64,000 bases of DNA from Ruminococcus sp. (GTDB lineage Bacteria > Bacillota > Clostridia > Oscillospirales > Ruminococcaceae), in NCBI GenBank assembly GCA_017542475.1, contig JAFXXD010000038.1:1-64000 (forward strand). Reading direction: 5' to 3'. The notes beneath the pieces were generated by a model. That model was given only the letters and a program-made list of their open reading frames with translations. It was not told the DNA's origin and did no database searches. Below are positions 49,298-59,310 of the stretch, one piece after another; positions within the stretch are counted from its first letter, which is position 1; each line of letters opens with the position of its first letter. Made by a program: the position numbers and the translations under genes.

Positions 49298-51601
49298 TCA
49301 GCTCTCGGGGAGCTCGCTTATCCTGCTTGCGTCATACATCTGAATTGATAACGCATCGCGTGCTGTAACTCCGTCGCCGTTGTTGTATACATCTGCATTG
49401 AGAAGCCCCTGCTCTGTGAGCTTGTACTTGTCCTTGTTGCCGAGATACTGGAGAATAGCCACTGCGTCAGCGACCGTGACCTTCTCGTCGAGGTTAGCAT
49501 CACCCCAGAGCTCAGCGACAGGTGCGGCAGTAGTTGTAGTCGTTGTGGTCGTCGGAATAGTAGTTGTCGTGGTTGTCGTAGTAGTTGTAGTTGTGGTCGA
49601 TTCAGTCGTTGTAGTTGTGGTTGGAATAGTTGTGGTCGTTGTTGTCTCGGGAACTGTTGTAGTTGTTGTGGTAGTAGTTGTTGTGGTGGTAGTGGTCGTT
49701 GTTGTCGTGGTAGTGGTAGTCGTCGTAGACGTCGTTTTCGTCGTTGTCGTTGTTGTCGTGGTCGTAGCCACAGGTCCCTGTATCTGTGTACCTGCCTTGG
49801 CTACGATAGCCTCATCTATGCTGAAATCTGCGGTGTCATTTTCAGTTTCAACGTAGAGGATATAGCTCGAGCCCTCGGGAAGCTTATAATTCGGATTTGA
49901 AAGCTGTACGTACTCTCCGTTGGACTGCGCGCTTGCAATGTGGTCGTATTTCGTCTCACCGTTTGCGTCTGTGTACTGGAGCGACAGCATCATATTGCCT
50001 GTACCTGCTGCGACTACACTGAAGCTGTACTCCTGTCCGCCTGTGAATGTGTTCACATCGAGGGTTTTCATTGCTCCGTGCCACGACTTGCTTCTGCCCG
50101 AAATCGTGAGAGCCTTGCTGCCCGCGTAAGCTGTACCGCCTGTGTTGACGGTGGACTCGCCGCGAGCCTCCCAGCTATCGTTGCTTGATTCAAATGTGTC
50201 GTGGTAGTAATATCCATTAGCGTCAGGCTTTATCGGCTCTGCGGGAACAGGGTCGCCGCCGCCCTGAAAGCCGCTTCCGTCGCTGGTCATCGTTACAACA
50301 AAGGTGGAAACGCTGTTTCCGGGGAGTTGACAGGTGAACGACGAGCCGCTTGCCGTCAGACCCTTGGTCTGCGCAAGATTTTCGTTCGCGGAAGTCCTGT
50401 ATCGGTCAACGTTTGTGATACTTCTGCCGCTGAGGTTGAACTGCTGAGATACCTCGTTGCTGCTGTTATTTACTGCAACTATCTCGACCTGCGTATCGCT
50501 GTGCTTATACGCGGAAACGTAAATGCCGCTGTTAGGCTGCTCGGTCGCGTCGATACGAACATCGCCCGGGCGGATATACTTTGAATACTGCGCCATCATA
50601 TAGCCGCGCTTAGTCGGCTGACCGTCGTCCTGACCGATAAGGCTGTAGCTGCGTCTGATGTACCACCAGGTGTATACGCTCATATTGCCGACTACAAGAC
50701 CGTTGTGAATATTCTCCGCGACCTTTATCGCCTCGGGGAAACGGTTTGCGGAGTTGCTGTCCGAGTTCGGAACATAGACCTCGGTCATCCATATTTCCTT
50801 GCCCGAATTCTCAAGAGCGGGAAAATCCATCTTATCTCTCGGAGTGCCATAGAAATGTGTGCCGAAAAGGTCTGTATTCGCATTAGCCTTTGCGTTGTTC
50901 AGTATCTTGTTGTAATAGTCCCTGCCGTTGCCCCACGCACCATACTGGAAAGTCTCGGGCGACATCAGCTTCGCATTTGTTCCTGACTTTACAGTCTGAC
51001 CGTAATTTGCAATGAAGTTGGTCGTGCGGTCAGGACTCCAGTAAGTCCAGTCCGTAGAATAGTCAGGCTCATTCTGCACCGATACCGAATAGAGGTTCAC
51101 GCCCTGACCCTCGACATACTTTATAAAGCTGTTCAGATGCTGAGCGTACTGTGCCTCGGCGTTGTCGTTAAGCACGTACTTGCCGCCGTTAGTTCCGCCC
51201 GAGCCTGCCTTGCGCATACTTGAAGGCGGGTTCCACGGAGTTGCGAATACTGTCGCACCGAGCTTCTGAGCGCCCTTTGCTGTCGGTATAGCTCGCGACC
51301 ACGCGCTCTGGTCGTCGCTGACATAGATACGCAGAACTGTCAGTCCGAGCTGATTGTTGCCTGTTCCGAACGCGGTCTGTATCTGCGCATCTGTAAGGTC
51401 GTAGCCCTGCCACTCGGGAAGATTCATACCTCCGAAGCCGCGTATCGTCTGATAGGTCTTGCCTGTGTTGACTGTGCAGGCGGAAGCCGCCTCTGCGCTG
51501 ATTACAGGCGTTGTACTGCTGAACACTGCCGACATCGAAAGCAGCATCGCACTGCTTACTGCGCCCGACAGCAGGCGCGTCATTTTCCCTCTTAATGACA
51601 T
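49298..51601 (-). CDS. GH30 (subfamily 8-like) xylanase with CBM22 and dockerin
   Basis: 767 residues. Signal peptide to about 40; GH30 catalytic barrel and side domain (about 42-440) with acid/base E178 (SVQNEPD) and nucleophile E274 (WMTEVY). WWYIRRSYSLIG resembles the Arg segment that binds glucuronic acid in glucuronoxylan-specific enzymes, so glucuronoxylan or arabinoxylan is the likely substrate. A CBM22-like module (about 463-605; YYYHDTFESSNDSWEARGE) follows, then a near-pure Thr linker (613-691) and a type I dockerin (about 697-760). The start at 51601 has GGGAGG 7 bases upstream. It lies beside the arabinose operon. Confidence 0.93.
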   Translation of the reverse strand: MSLRGKMTRLLSGAVSSAMLLSMSAVFSSTTPVISAEAASACTVNTGKTYQTIRGFGGMNLPEWQGYDLTDAQIQTAFGTGNNQLGLTVLRIYVSDDQSAWSRAIPTAKGAQKLGATVFATPWNPPSSMRKAGSGGTNGGKYVLNDNAEAQYAQHLNSFIKYVEGQGVNLYSVSVQNEPDYSTDWTYWSPDRTTNFIANYGQTVKSGTNAKLMSPETFQYGAWGNGRDYYNKILNNAKANANTDLFGTHFYGTPRDKMDFPALENSGKEIWMTEVYVPNSDSNSANRFPEAIKVAENIHNGLVVGNMSVYTWWYIRRSYSLIGQDDGQPTKRGYMMAQYSKYIRPGDVRIDATEQPNSGIYVSAYKHSDTQVEIVAVNNSSNEVSQQFNLSGRSITNVDRYRTSANENLAQTKGLTASGSSFTCQLPGNSVSTFVVTMTSDGSGFQGGGDPVPAEPIKPDANGYYYHDTFESSNDSWEARGESTVNTGGTAYAGSKALTISGRSKSWHGAMKTLDVNTFTGGQEYSFSVVAAGTGNMMLSLQYTDANGETKYDHIASAQSNGEYVQLSNPNYKLPEGSSYILYVETENDTADFSIDEAIVAKAGTQIQGPVATTTTTTTTTKTTSTTTTTTTTTTTTTTTTTTTTTTTTVPETTTTTTIPTTTTTTESTTTTTTTTTTTTTIPTTTTTTTTAAPVAELWGDANLDEKVTVADAVAILQYLGNKDKYKLTEQGLLNADVYNNGDGVTARDALSIQMYDASRISELPES
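49529..49765 (-). repeat. Polythreonine-coding ACN repeat (linker)
   Basis: About 79 codons are almost all Thr (ACN), broken by Pro, Val, Ile, Glu, Lys and Ser. Codon third bases vary, so it is a protein-level repeat that mixes ACA, ACC, ACG and ACT rather than a simple DNA repeat. Such linkers are usually O-glycosylated and keep the modules apart. The complement reads as polyvaline, which is an artefact. Confidence 0.85.
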
Positions 51602-51660
51602 ATGATTACCTCCCAAAAGTATTTGTCTTAACGATTGATAGACTGATTTCATCTACATAT

Positions 51661-51689
51661 ATCATACAACATATGAACAAATTGTTAAA
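51661..51689 (-). promoter_or_regulatory. Promoter of the GH30 gene
   Basis: On the minus strand, TTTAAC (51684-51689) and TATGAT (51661-51666) are 17 bases apart. The leader is about 60 bases. No clear AraR-like site is seen here. Confidence 0.55.
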
Positions 51690-51746
51690 CCCATATTTTA
51701 GTAAGGTAGTGGATAATTTATGGATTCTGTAATGTTTTTGTCTAAA

Positions 51747-51774
51747 AAGAAAACCTCCGTTAAAATAGCGGAGG
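51747..51774 (-). terminator. Terminator of the arabinose operon
   Basis: CCTCCG (complement arm 51769-51774) pairs with CGGAGG (51754-51759), followed on the minus strand by a TTTTCTTTTT run, about 50 bases after araD. Confidence 0.8.
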
Positions 51775-51823
51775 CTCTCTTTTGGTATTGGAGGGAAATT
51801 CTTATCGTTTTATTACACGGACA

Positions 51824-52510
51824 TCATTTCTGTCCGTAGTAAGCGTTTGCGCCGTGCTTGCGGAAGAAGTGCTTGTCAAGAAGTCTCTGCGGCATATTCG
51901 GCGTATCGGAGCGAAGTGTTTTCGTTATCCACGCCATAGCCGAAAGCTCCTCGAGCACAACAGAATTATGCACGGCTTCCATACAGTCCTTGCCCCATAC
52001 GAATGGTCCGTGGTTTGCCACGAGGACTGCGGGGATATTCCGGTATTCCTTACAGCACTCGACAATGACCCTGCCCGTCTCGAGCTCATATTCGCCCTTG
52101 ACCTCGGCATCCGTCATCTCACGTGTACAGGGTATCTCTCCGTAGTAGTAATCACCGTGAGTAGTCCCGAGCGGCGGTATCCCGATGCAAGCCTGCGCGA
52201 ATGAGGTAGCGTACCTGCTGTGAGTGTGAACGACTCCGCAGACGCCGTCGAAGTTTCTGTATATTTCAAGATGTGTAGGCGTATCGCTCGACGGAGACAG
52301 TCTGCCCTCGACCTTTTCACCGTCGAGAGTGAGGACAACGATGTCGTCAGCCGTCATAGAGTCGTATTCAACACCGCTGGGCTTGATAGCGACAAGTCCC
52401 GACTCGCGGTCGTATTCGCTGACATTGCCCCACGTAAATGTAACAAGTCCGTACTTGGGAAGGAGCAGATTCGCTTTTAGTACGCGCTCTTTAAGCTCCT
52501 TAACGTCCAT
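51824..52510 (-). CDS. araD: L-ribulose-5-phosphate 4-epimerase
   Basis: 228 residues. This class II aldolase-type enzyme converts L-ribulose-5-P to D-xylulose-5-P, the last step of arabinose use. It has LVTFTWGNVSEYDRES, IKPSGVEY, the zinc ligands in GVVHTHSRYATSFAQA, and LVANHGPFVWGKD. Length is normal. It overlaps the end of araA by 11 bases and ends the operon. Confidence 0.95.
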   Translation of the reverse strand: MDVKELKERVLKANLLLPKYGLVTFTWGNVSEYDRESGLVAIKPSGVEYDSMTADDIVVLTLDGEKVEGRLSPSSDTPTHLEIYRNFDGVCGVVHTHSRYATSFAQACIGIPPLGTTHGDYYYGEIPCTREMTDAEVKGEYELETGRVIVECCKEYRNIPAVLVANHGPFVWGKDCMEAVHNSVVLEELSAMAWITKTLRSDTPNMPQRLLDKHFFRKHGANAYYGQK

Positions 52511-53933
52511 AGATAACGTCTCCCAGCATCATATCGCGCTCAAGCTGATACTTCGTTGTGTTCTTGTCGATAACAACGAGCTCTATACCCATAATACGAG
52601 CAAAATCGCGTACAGTCTCGTCTGTGATATCGTAGGAGAGAACAGTGTGGTGAGCTCCGCCTGCGATTATCCAGCACTCCAGTCCCTCAAGGAAAGAGGG
52701 AGCGGGCTTCCACATCGTTCTTGCAACGGGAAGATTAGGCATTGTCTGGAAGGGCTTCTCGCACTCAACATCCTGAGCGATAAGACGGAGTCTGCCGCCG
52801 ATGTCGATAAGGGACAGCGCTTTTGCGGAGCCCGCCTTGCCCTCGAATACTAATCTTGCAGGAGGTTCCTTGCCTCCGATGCCAAGATGATGAACTTCTA
52901 TTCTCGGTCTGTCAGCCGCAATGGACGGGCAGACCTCTAGCATATGCGAGCCGAGAATGAGCTCGTGCTTGTAGTCGTAGTTGTAGTCCTCCATAAATGA
53001 GGTGTTTCCGTCGGGATACATAGCCTTAACGATAGCTGTCATACCCGCAGTCTTCCAGTCGCCTTCCGCACCGAAACCGTAGCCCTTGTGCATAAGGTGC
53101 TGTGTAGCAAGACCGGGGAGCTGCTTCATACCGTAGAGATCCTCAAACGTGTTGGAGAATGCCTTTGCACCCTCGCGGACAAGTATCTTCTCGATAGCTA
53201 TCTCCTCGCGAGCCTGATAGCGGATAGTCTCCTCGTCAGCCTTGTCGAAATCGTAGAGCTCGGCGTATTCCTTCATAAGAGCGTCGATCTCAGCGTCTGT
53301 AACAGCATCCATCAGCTTAACAAGGTCGCCGACAGCAAAGGTGTTGACAGACCAGCCAAGCTTGATCTGAGCCTCTACCTTATCGCCCTCGGTAACTGCG
53401 ACCTCGCGCATATTATCGCCGAAGCGGACGATTTTCAAGCTCTTGCTGAAAAGTACTCCGACAGCCGCACGCATCCAGTCAGCTATCTTGCCCTGAACCT
53501 CGGGATCAGCCCAGTGACCCGCCACAACAGCTCTCGGCATACGCAGACGCGCACCGATGAAGCCGTGCTCGCGGTCACCGTGAGCGGACTGGTGGAGGTT
53601 CATATAGTCCATATCAATAGCCTCGTTGGGGATATTGTCATTGAACTGAGTATGGAAGTGGAGCCACGGCTTCTGGAGCATTGCCAGACCGTTTATCCAC
53701 ATCTTTGAAGGCGAGAACGTGTGGCAGAATGTGATAATGCCTGCGCACTCGTCATCATAATTTGCTTCCTTGATTATCTTGGTTATCTCCTCGGTCTTCT
53801 TGACCGTGAGCTTGTACTCAACAGGAAAAGGAAGTTTAAGCCCCGCAACTATCTTCTTGGAGTCCTCCTCGACCTGTCGGAGTGTTTCCTCTCCGTACAG
53901 GAACTGGGAGCCGGTTACAAACCAGAATTTCAT
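52500..53933 (-). CDS. araA: L-arabinose isomerase
   Basis: 477 residues. It converts L-arabinose to L-ribulose with Mn2+. The start KFWFVTGSQFLYGEETLRQVEED is typical. FCHTFSPSKMWINGL, DMDYMNLHQSAHGDREHGFI, GYGFGAEGDWKTAGMTA, SFMEDYNYDYKHELILGSHM and VHHLGIGGKEPPARLVFEG carry the active-site Glu and His ligands. It lies between araB and araD. Confidence 0.97.
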   Translation of the reverse strand: MKFWFVTGSQFLYGEETLRQVEEDSKKIVAGLKLPFPVEYKLTVKKTEEITKIIKEANYDDECAGIITFCHTFSPSKMWINGLAMLQKPWLHFHTQFNDNIPNEAIDMDYMNLHQSAHGDREHGFIGARLRMPRAVVAGHWADPEVQGKIADWMRAAVGVLFSKSLKIVRFGDNMREVAVTEGDKVEAQIKLGWSVNTFAVGDLVKLMDAVTDAEIDALMKEYAELYDFDKADEETIRYQAREEIAIEKILVREGAKAFSNTFEDLYGMKQLPGLATQHLMHKGYGFGAEGDWKTAGMTAIVKAMYPDGNTSFMEDYNYDYKHELILGSHMLEVCPSIAADRPRIEVHHLGIGGKEPPARLVFEGKAGSAKALSLIDIGGRLRLIAQDVECEKPFQTMPNLPVARTMWKPAPSFLEGLECWIIAGGAHHTVLSYDITDETVRDFARIMGIELVVIDKNTTKYQLERDMMLGDVIYGR

Positions 53934-53952
53934 CTATCATCTTTCCTTTCTG

Positions 53953-55539
53953 TCATTCGGAAACTGACGCTCTGACAGCCGAGAGCCCCGAAATATATTT
54001 TTTCATATAAGCGTTCAGACCGTCGATGTCCTCCTGTTTGGGAGAAACGGTACTGCCCTTCATATCAGCGAAAACTCTGCTTCCGAGATAGTTCTCGAGG
54101 GATTCGCCGCTGTTCTTGTTAGCCATATATGCCGCAAGGAGAGCAATTCCCCATGCGCCGCCCTCGCCTGCTGTCTGCATGAGCGTTACATCTGCTCCGA
54201 GAGCAGCCGCAAGGAAGTTCTGACTGGGTACGGGAGTCTTGAAGAATCCGCCGTGAGCGTAGATACGCTCGAGCTTGACGTGCTCCTCCTCGGTGAGGAT
54301 ATCCATTCCCGCTTTAAGCGCCGCAACGCATGAATAAACGAGAGAACGTGCAAGATTGCGGATATTGAGCTCTGACTCGGGACTTCTCATAAGGAGAGGT
54401 CTACCGTCCCTTACGCCTGTTACAGGCTCACCGGCATAGTAGTTGTAGGATATGATACCGTCGCAGTCGGGAGTACCCTCCGCGGCGAGAGAATACAGCA
54501 TATCATAGAGCTTGCCCTTGGTCATATCGACCCCCGCTTCCTTGAGGAAGCCGCCGAACATACCGAACCACGCATCGAGATCGGATGTACAGCTGTTGCA
54601 GTGGACCATAGCCACGGGGGCACCGCACGGGGTAGTAACGATGTCTATCTCGCGGTGAACGGATTTAAGCTTATCCTCAAGTACAATCATCGAGAATATA
54701 GACGTTCCCGCAGAGACATTGCCCGTCTTGGGAGTAATGCTGTTAGTGGCAGCCATACCCGTCTGAGCGTCGCCCTCGGGCGGACAGAACGGAACACCTG
54801 CCTTGAATGTGCCTGTCGGGTCAAGGAGCTTCGCTCCAGCCTCTGTAAGAGTACCCGCGCACTCCCCTGCCTGTACGATTTTCGGAAGAAGCTCCGAGAG
54901 GCTCTTTTTCAGCTCTGTACCTGCCGTAAGAGTGTCGAATCTCGACATCATAGCCTTGTCGTAATCGCAGGTCTTGGGGTCTATAGGGAAGATGCCCGAA
55001 GCGTCACCCGCTCCGATTACCTTCTCAGCCGTAAGCAGGTAGTGCACATATCCCGCAAGAGTAGTCATAAACGCAAGCCTGTTGATATGCGGCTCCTTGT
55101 TCAGAACAGCCTGATACAGATGAGCCACGCTCCAACGCTGAGGAATGTTGAAGTCGAAGGCGTCAGTAAGACGCTCGGCAGCCTCCTCGGTCATAGTGTT
55201 GCGCCACGTCCTGAAAGGCACGAGCTGTTCATCATTGCTGTCGAAGGCTAGATAACCGTGCATCATCGCCGAAATACCCATAGCCGCAGCCGATTCGAGC
55301 TTAACGTCGTATTTATTCTCGACATCCTTCATAAGGTCGGCAAAGCAGTCCTGCAAGCCCGACTTTACATTATCGAGTGAGTATGTCCACACTCCGTCAA
55401 GGAGCTCGTTCTGCCAGTCGTGAACACCCGCAGCAAGCGGCGTGTGTGTGTCATCTATGAGGACAGCCTTGATACGTGTCGAGCCGAATTCGATACCTAT
55501 AACAGCCTTACCGCTGTTAATTATATCAGCACCGCTCAT
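53953..55539 (-). CDS. araB: Ribulokinase (FGGY family)
   Basis: 528 residues. It phosphorylates L-ribulose. It has VIGIEFGSTRIKAVLID, MGISAMMHGYLAFD, FRTWRNTMTEEAAERLT, GVPFCPPEGDAQTGMAATNS and HGGFFKTPVPSQNFLAAALGADV near the C-terminal end. Context between transporter and araA supports ribulokinase over xylulokinase. Its start overlaps the end of the permease gene by 4 bases. Confidence 0.92.
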   Translation of the reverse strand: MSGADIINSGKAVIGIEFGSTRIKAVLIDDTHTPLAAGVHDWQNELLDGVWTYSLDNVKSGLQDCFADLMKDVENKYDVKLESAAAMGISAMMHGYLAFDSNDEQLVPFRTWRNTMTEEAAERLTDAFDFNIPQRWSVAHLYQAVLNKEPHINRLAFMTTLAGYVHYLLTAEKVIGAGDASGIFPIDPKTCDYDKAMMSRFDTLTAGTELKKSLSELLPKIVQAGECAGTLTEAGAKLLDPTGTFKAGVPFCPPEGDAQTGMAATNSITPKTGNVSAGTSIFSMIVLEDKLKSVHREIDIVTTPCGAPVAMVHCNSCTSDLDAWFGMFGGFLKEAGVDMTKGKLYDMLYSLAAEGTPDCDGIISYNYYAGEPVTGVRDGRPLLMRSPESELNIRNLARSLVYSCVAALKAGMDILTEEEHVKLERIYAHGGFFKTPVPSQNFLAAALGADVTLMQTAGEGGAWGIALLAAYMANKNSGESLENYLGSRVFADMKGSTVSPKQEDIDGLNAYMKKYISGLSAVRASVSE

Positions 55540-56627
55540 TTCTTAACTCCTTTTGCCTCAGCAGGTCTTGAAGATGAGAGATTGGCTTTTTTGCGGCGGG
55601 CAATGATGATACTCTGAACTATGAGGAATATACAGAGCATCGAGGCATTTGTGATACCCGTCCACCAAGCCTGATCAAGACCGATGGATGAAACGATATT
55701 CTGAATAAGTGCGAGAGAAAGAACGCCGAAAAGTGTACCTACGATATTTCCGACGCCGCCCGTAAGCATAGTTCCGCCGATGATGGACGAAGCGATCGCG
55801 TTCATCTCCGCGCCCGAAGCGTGTGTAGCCGAACCCGAGCCTACGTGCATAAAGTAAACAAATCCGCCAATTCCGCCTAATATACCGCACATAAGGTATG
55901 CAAGGAATGTCGTTCTCTTTACATTTATTCCGAGCATGAGTGCGCTTTGTCTGTTGCCGCCGACAGCGTAGAAATTACGGCCTGTCTTCGTCCATTTTAG
56001 GAAGACAAACAGCAGTGCAACGACCACAAGAGCTACGATAACGCCTATTTCTATGTATGCGTCGATATATTCGCCTCTCTTGTTGTATGAGCCAAGGAAA
56101 GGAACGGTGATCCTCGTTTCCTTGAGCTTTACGAAAGCCTCGTTCTGTACGTTGAACGGGTTCGTGTTGACGATAGTCGTCATGCCTCGCGCGAAGAACA
56201 TACCCGCGAGAGTTACAATGAACGGCTGAATGTCAAGATAGGCTACGAGGTAGCCCTGTACCAGTCCGAAAGCGAGACCGATACCGAGTGATATGAGTAT
56301 AGCTCCGACGACGCTGCCGCTGTGCATATCGAGGTAAACGGCTGAGCTCATACTTACGAGAGCTGCCATACCTCCGACCGAGATATCGATTCCGCCTGTT
56401 ATCATAACGAGAGTCATACCGCAGGCGAGAATGATAAGAGCGGCGTTTGCGTTGAGCATATTGAAAAATGTCTGTGCTTTAAGGAATCCCGAACCAAGAA
56501 CGATTATCGCGAACAGATACATCAGTACAAACACGACTATCGTTATCGACATCAGAAGATTGGTATCGGAGAGATTCCCGAGCAGACTCCTTCGCGTTTT
56601 CGCGGGAGTCAGATACTTCTGCGACAT
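55536..56627 (-). CDS. Sugar ABC transporter permease (YjfF-like)
   Basis: 363 residues with about 10 helices of the CUT2 family: LACGMTLVMITGGIDISVGGMAAL near the middle and NAIASSIIGGTMLTGGVGNIVGTLFG near the end. It matches the YjfF type, the second of two different permeases in galactofuranose-type transporters. It follows the other permease by 28 bases and is coupled to araB. Confidence 0.88.
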   Translation of the reverse strand: MSQKYLTPAKTRRSLLGNLSDTNLLMSITIVVFVLMYLFAIIVLGSGFLKAQTFFNMLNANAALIILACGMTLVMITGGIDISVGGMAALVSMSSAVYLDMHSGSVVGAILISLGIGLAFGLVQGYLVAYLDIQPFIVTLAGMFFARGMTTIVNTNPFNVQNEAFVKLKETRITVPFLGSYNKRGEYIDAYIEIGVIVALVVVALLFVFLKWTKTGRNFYAVGGNRQSALMLGINVKRTTFLAYLMCGILGGIGGFVYFMHVGSGSATHASGAEMNAIASSIIGGTMLTGGVGNIVGTLFGVLSLALIQNIVSSIGLDQAWWTGITNASMLCIFLIVQSIIIARRKKANLSSSRPAEAKGVKK

Positions 56628-56655
56628 AAATTATTCCTCCGTTTCAAACGCTTTA

Positions 56656-57747
56656 TCAGCTTTTCAGCTCTGCCTTTTCAGGCGAGCGCAGCTTCTTGAA
56701 AACAGCTGCTATCTTTTCTCTTACTATAGGAGCACTCAGCACAACAAGGGCAATAACTACTACCGCCTTATATGCTGACAGGGCTTCCGAGTTTACATCA
56801 AATTTGTAAAGCGTTGTTGTAAGGAACTGGATAACGTATGCGCCGAGAATGGAAGCGGATATCTTGAATTTACCGCCTCCGAGCGAGTTTCCGCCGATAG
56901 CTACAGCAAGGATAGCGTCCATTTCGATATCCTTCGCAGTAACGGAGTAGTTGATGGTAGAAAAACGGCTTACCTTTATGAAGCCCGCAACAGCTACACA
57001 GAGTCCGAGGAAAACATAGGTAATGAACTTGATGAAAGCAGGATTCAAACCGTTGAGGCGGGAAGTCTGCTCATTCAAGCCAACCGACTGAATGTACAGC
57101 TTGAGATTCGTAAACTTCATTATCAGCGCAATGATGATGAAGCACGCAAGCGCAATAAAGAACGGAGTCGGTATCGGTATTCCGGGAATATAATTTCCGA
57201 AAATGGAGAAGGTCTTATCATTGACCACGGGGAGCTCGTTGTTGTTTATCCACGCAGCAATGGAGCGTCCTGCCGTAAATAGTATTAGGGTAGCGACCAT
57301 CGGCTGTATCTTGAAGACAGAAACGAGCAAGCCGTTGAAGGCTCCGAAAGCCATAGCAACGAGGCAGCATACGATGAAGGCGACGATAATGGGCGCCTGT
57401 AACTCGTCGGGACGGGAATTCGTTCCGCAGAGCACTCGCAGTACCACACTTCCAGCGATAGCCATAGCAGCACCGACAGAAATATCCTGTCCGCGTGAAG
57501 CCGCGGTAACGAGAGTCATACCGATAGCGAGTATCGCGAGCTCGGAGCCATAGTCGATAATGGAGATGATATTTCCCGAGAGAACGGGATTTCCATCACT
57601 GTTGGGACCTATCGTTATCTTGAAGAACGAACGGTCAACGATAAAATTAAACAAAGCAAGAATGAACAGAGCAGCGATCGGGATGAATATCTGATTTCTG
57701 AACAAAGCTGTTATAATGTTGCCTTCGGTTTTTGTTTTGTTGCTCAC
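56656..57747 (-). CDS. Sugar ABC transporter permease (YtfT-like)
   Basis: 363 residues with about 10 helices. CUT2 motifs are ELAILAIGMTLVTAASRGQDISVGAAMAI and DIEMDAILAVAIGGNSLGGGKFKI. It differs from the next permease, so the pair probably forms a heterodimer, as in YtfT-YjfF. It overlaps the ATPase stop by 4 bases. Confidence 0.88.
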   Translation of the reverse strand: MSNKTKTEGNIITALFRNQIFIPIAALFILALFNFIVDRSFFKITIGPNSDGNPVLSGNIISIIDYGSELAILAIGMTLVTAASRGQDISVGAAMAIAGSVVLRVLCGTNSRPDELQAPIIVAFIVCCLVAMAFGAFNGLLVSVFKIQPMVATLILFTAGRSIAAWINNNELPVVNDKTFSIFGNYIPGIPIPTPFFIALACFIIIALIMKFTNLKLYIQSVGLNEQTSRLNGLNPAFIKFITYVFLGLCVAVAGFIKVSRFSTINYSVTAKDIEMDAILAVAIGGNSLGGGKFKISASILGAYVIQFLTTTLYKFDVNSEALSAYKAVVVIALVVLSAPIVREKIAAVFKKLRSPEKAELKS

Positions 57748-59255
57748 TCCTGCTCACCTCCTGCAATAGTATTCATAATGGAATTCTGCGTAAGCTGGTC
57801 GCCCTTGAGCTCGCCGACAAGCTTGCGATCGCGCATAACGAGAAGACGTGAACAGGTACGCAGCATCTCATCGGTCTCGGACGAGATAAAGGTTATGCTC
57901 ATACCCTCGGAAGCAAGCTTGAGCACAAGCTTCTGTATATCCACCTTTGTACCGACGTCGATACCGCGTGTAGGCTCGTCGAGGATAAGGTACTTCGGGT
58001 GCGTAAGAAGCCAGCGTCCGAGAATGACCTTCTGCTGGTTACCGCCCGAAAGCGACTTTATAGGAGTCTCGACCGAAGCGGTCTTGATGTCGAGCAGCTT
58101 TATGTACTCGTCAGCGAACTTGGTAGCCTCAGCCTTTGAGAAAGGCTTGAAGAAGCCCTTCTTGACCTGTAAGGCGAGAATGATATTGTCGCGGACAGAC
58201 AGGTCGCCGACGATACCGTCGCGCTTTCTGTCCTCGGCAAGGTAAGCTATGCCCTGCTTCATAGCGTCGATAGGCTTTTCGATATTGACAGGCTTTCCGT
58301 CAACCTTGACTCTACCGCTCGTGACCTTATCAGCGCCGAAGATAGCGCGTACACACTCGCTTCGTCCCGAGCCGAGAAGACCCGTGAAGCCGTTTACCTC
58401 GCCCTTGCGGATATGGAAGTTGAAGGGCTTGATACCCTCGGTAGAACAGAGCTCCTCAGCCTCGTAAACGATCTCGCTCTTCTTTTCATCGAAGGTCGGA
58501 ACATCGTTCTTGATATCAGCCATATCGTCAAGCTCCTTGCCAAGCATTTTTGATACGAGCTGAACACGCGGCAAATTCTCTATCTCGTACTCGCCCACAA
58601 GCTTGCCGTCGCGAAGAACGGTTATCTTGTCACAGACCTCATAGACCTGATCGAGGAAGTGGGTAACGAAGATGATACCTACTCCCCTGCTCTTGAGGTC
58701 ACGCATAAGCTTGAACAGCTTTGCGACCTCGGATTCGTCGAGTGATGACGTAGGCTCGTCAAGGATAAGGATATTGCAGTCCATTTCGACAGCACGGGCA
58801 ATAGCGACCATCTGCTGAACAGCGATAGAGCAGCTTGCCAGCTGCTGAGTGGACTTGACATTGATATCAAGTGATTTCAGTACCTCGTCAGCCTTGCGGT
58901 TCATATCACGCCAGCTGACGAAAGCTCCTTTGCCGCGTCCGATGAAGATATTCTCGGCAACAGTAAGATTAGGGCAGAGTGAAATTTCCTGATAAACCGT
59001 ACTTATGCCGTAATTCTGAGCCTCCTGAGGAGAGCGTATCTGCACGGGGATATGACCCTTGAGGAAGATATCTCCGCTGTCTTTAACGTGAACTCCCGTG
59101 AGTACCTTGATAAGTGTGGACTTACCTGCGCCGTTTTCGCCCATAAGCGCGTGAATCTCACCCTCATGGAGGGTAAAATCAACGTTTTTTAACGCTTTTA
59201 CACCTGGAAACGATTTGTAAATTCCCCGCATTTCCAGCAACGTTTTCGCCTGCAT
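57744..59255 (-). CDS. Sugar ABC transporter ATP-binding protein (two ABC domains, YtfR-like)
   Basis: 503 residues with two nucleotide-binding domains. The first has Walker A GENGAGKST, a signature-like ASCSIAVQQMVAIARA and LILDEPTSSLD. The second has GLLGSGRSEC, signature LSGGNQQKVILGRWL and LILDEPTRGID. This is the usual CUT2 arrangement. The start at 59255 has AGGAGG 7 bases upstream. A hairpin lies between it and the substrate-binding protein gene. Confidence 0.94.
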   Translation of the reverse strand: MQAKTLLEMRGIYKSFPGVKALKNVDFTLHEGEIHALMGENGAGKSTLIKVLTGVHVKDSGDIFLKGHIPVQIRSPQEAQNYGISTVYQEISLCPNLTVAENIFIGRGKGAFVSWRDMNRKADEVLKSLDINVKSTQQLASCSIAVQQMVAIARAVEMDCNILILDEPTSSLDESEVAKLFKLMRDLKSRGVGIIFVTHFLDQVYEVCDKITVLRDGKLVGEYEIENLPRVQLVSKMLGKELDDMADIKNDVPTFDEKKSEIVYEAEELCSTEGIKPFNFHIRKGEVNGFTGLLGSGRSECVRAIFGADKVTSGRVKVDGKPVNIEKPIDAMKQGIAYLAEDRKRDGIVGDLSVRDNIILALQVKKGFFKPFSKAEATKFADEYIKLLDIKTASVETPIKSLSGGNQQKVILGRWLLTHPKYLILDEPTRGIDVGTKVDIQKLVLKLASEGMSITFISSETDEMLRTCSRLLVMRDRKLVGELKGDQLTQNSIMNTIAGGEQE

Positions 59256-59310
59256 TGCGTTTCCTCCTAAGCGTATTTTCGTTGTATTCTGCAAAAATGA
59301 TTCTAAAATT

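Noticed and set aside
49380..49856. Plus-strand ORF encoding a polyvaline protein
   Set aside because: It is the complement of the ACN threonine codons in the GH30 linker.
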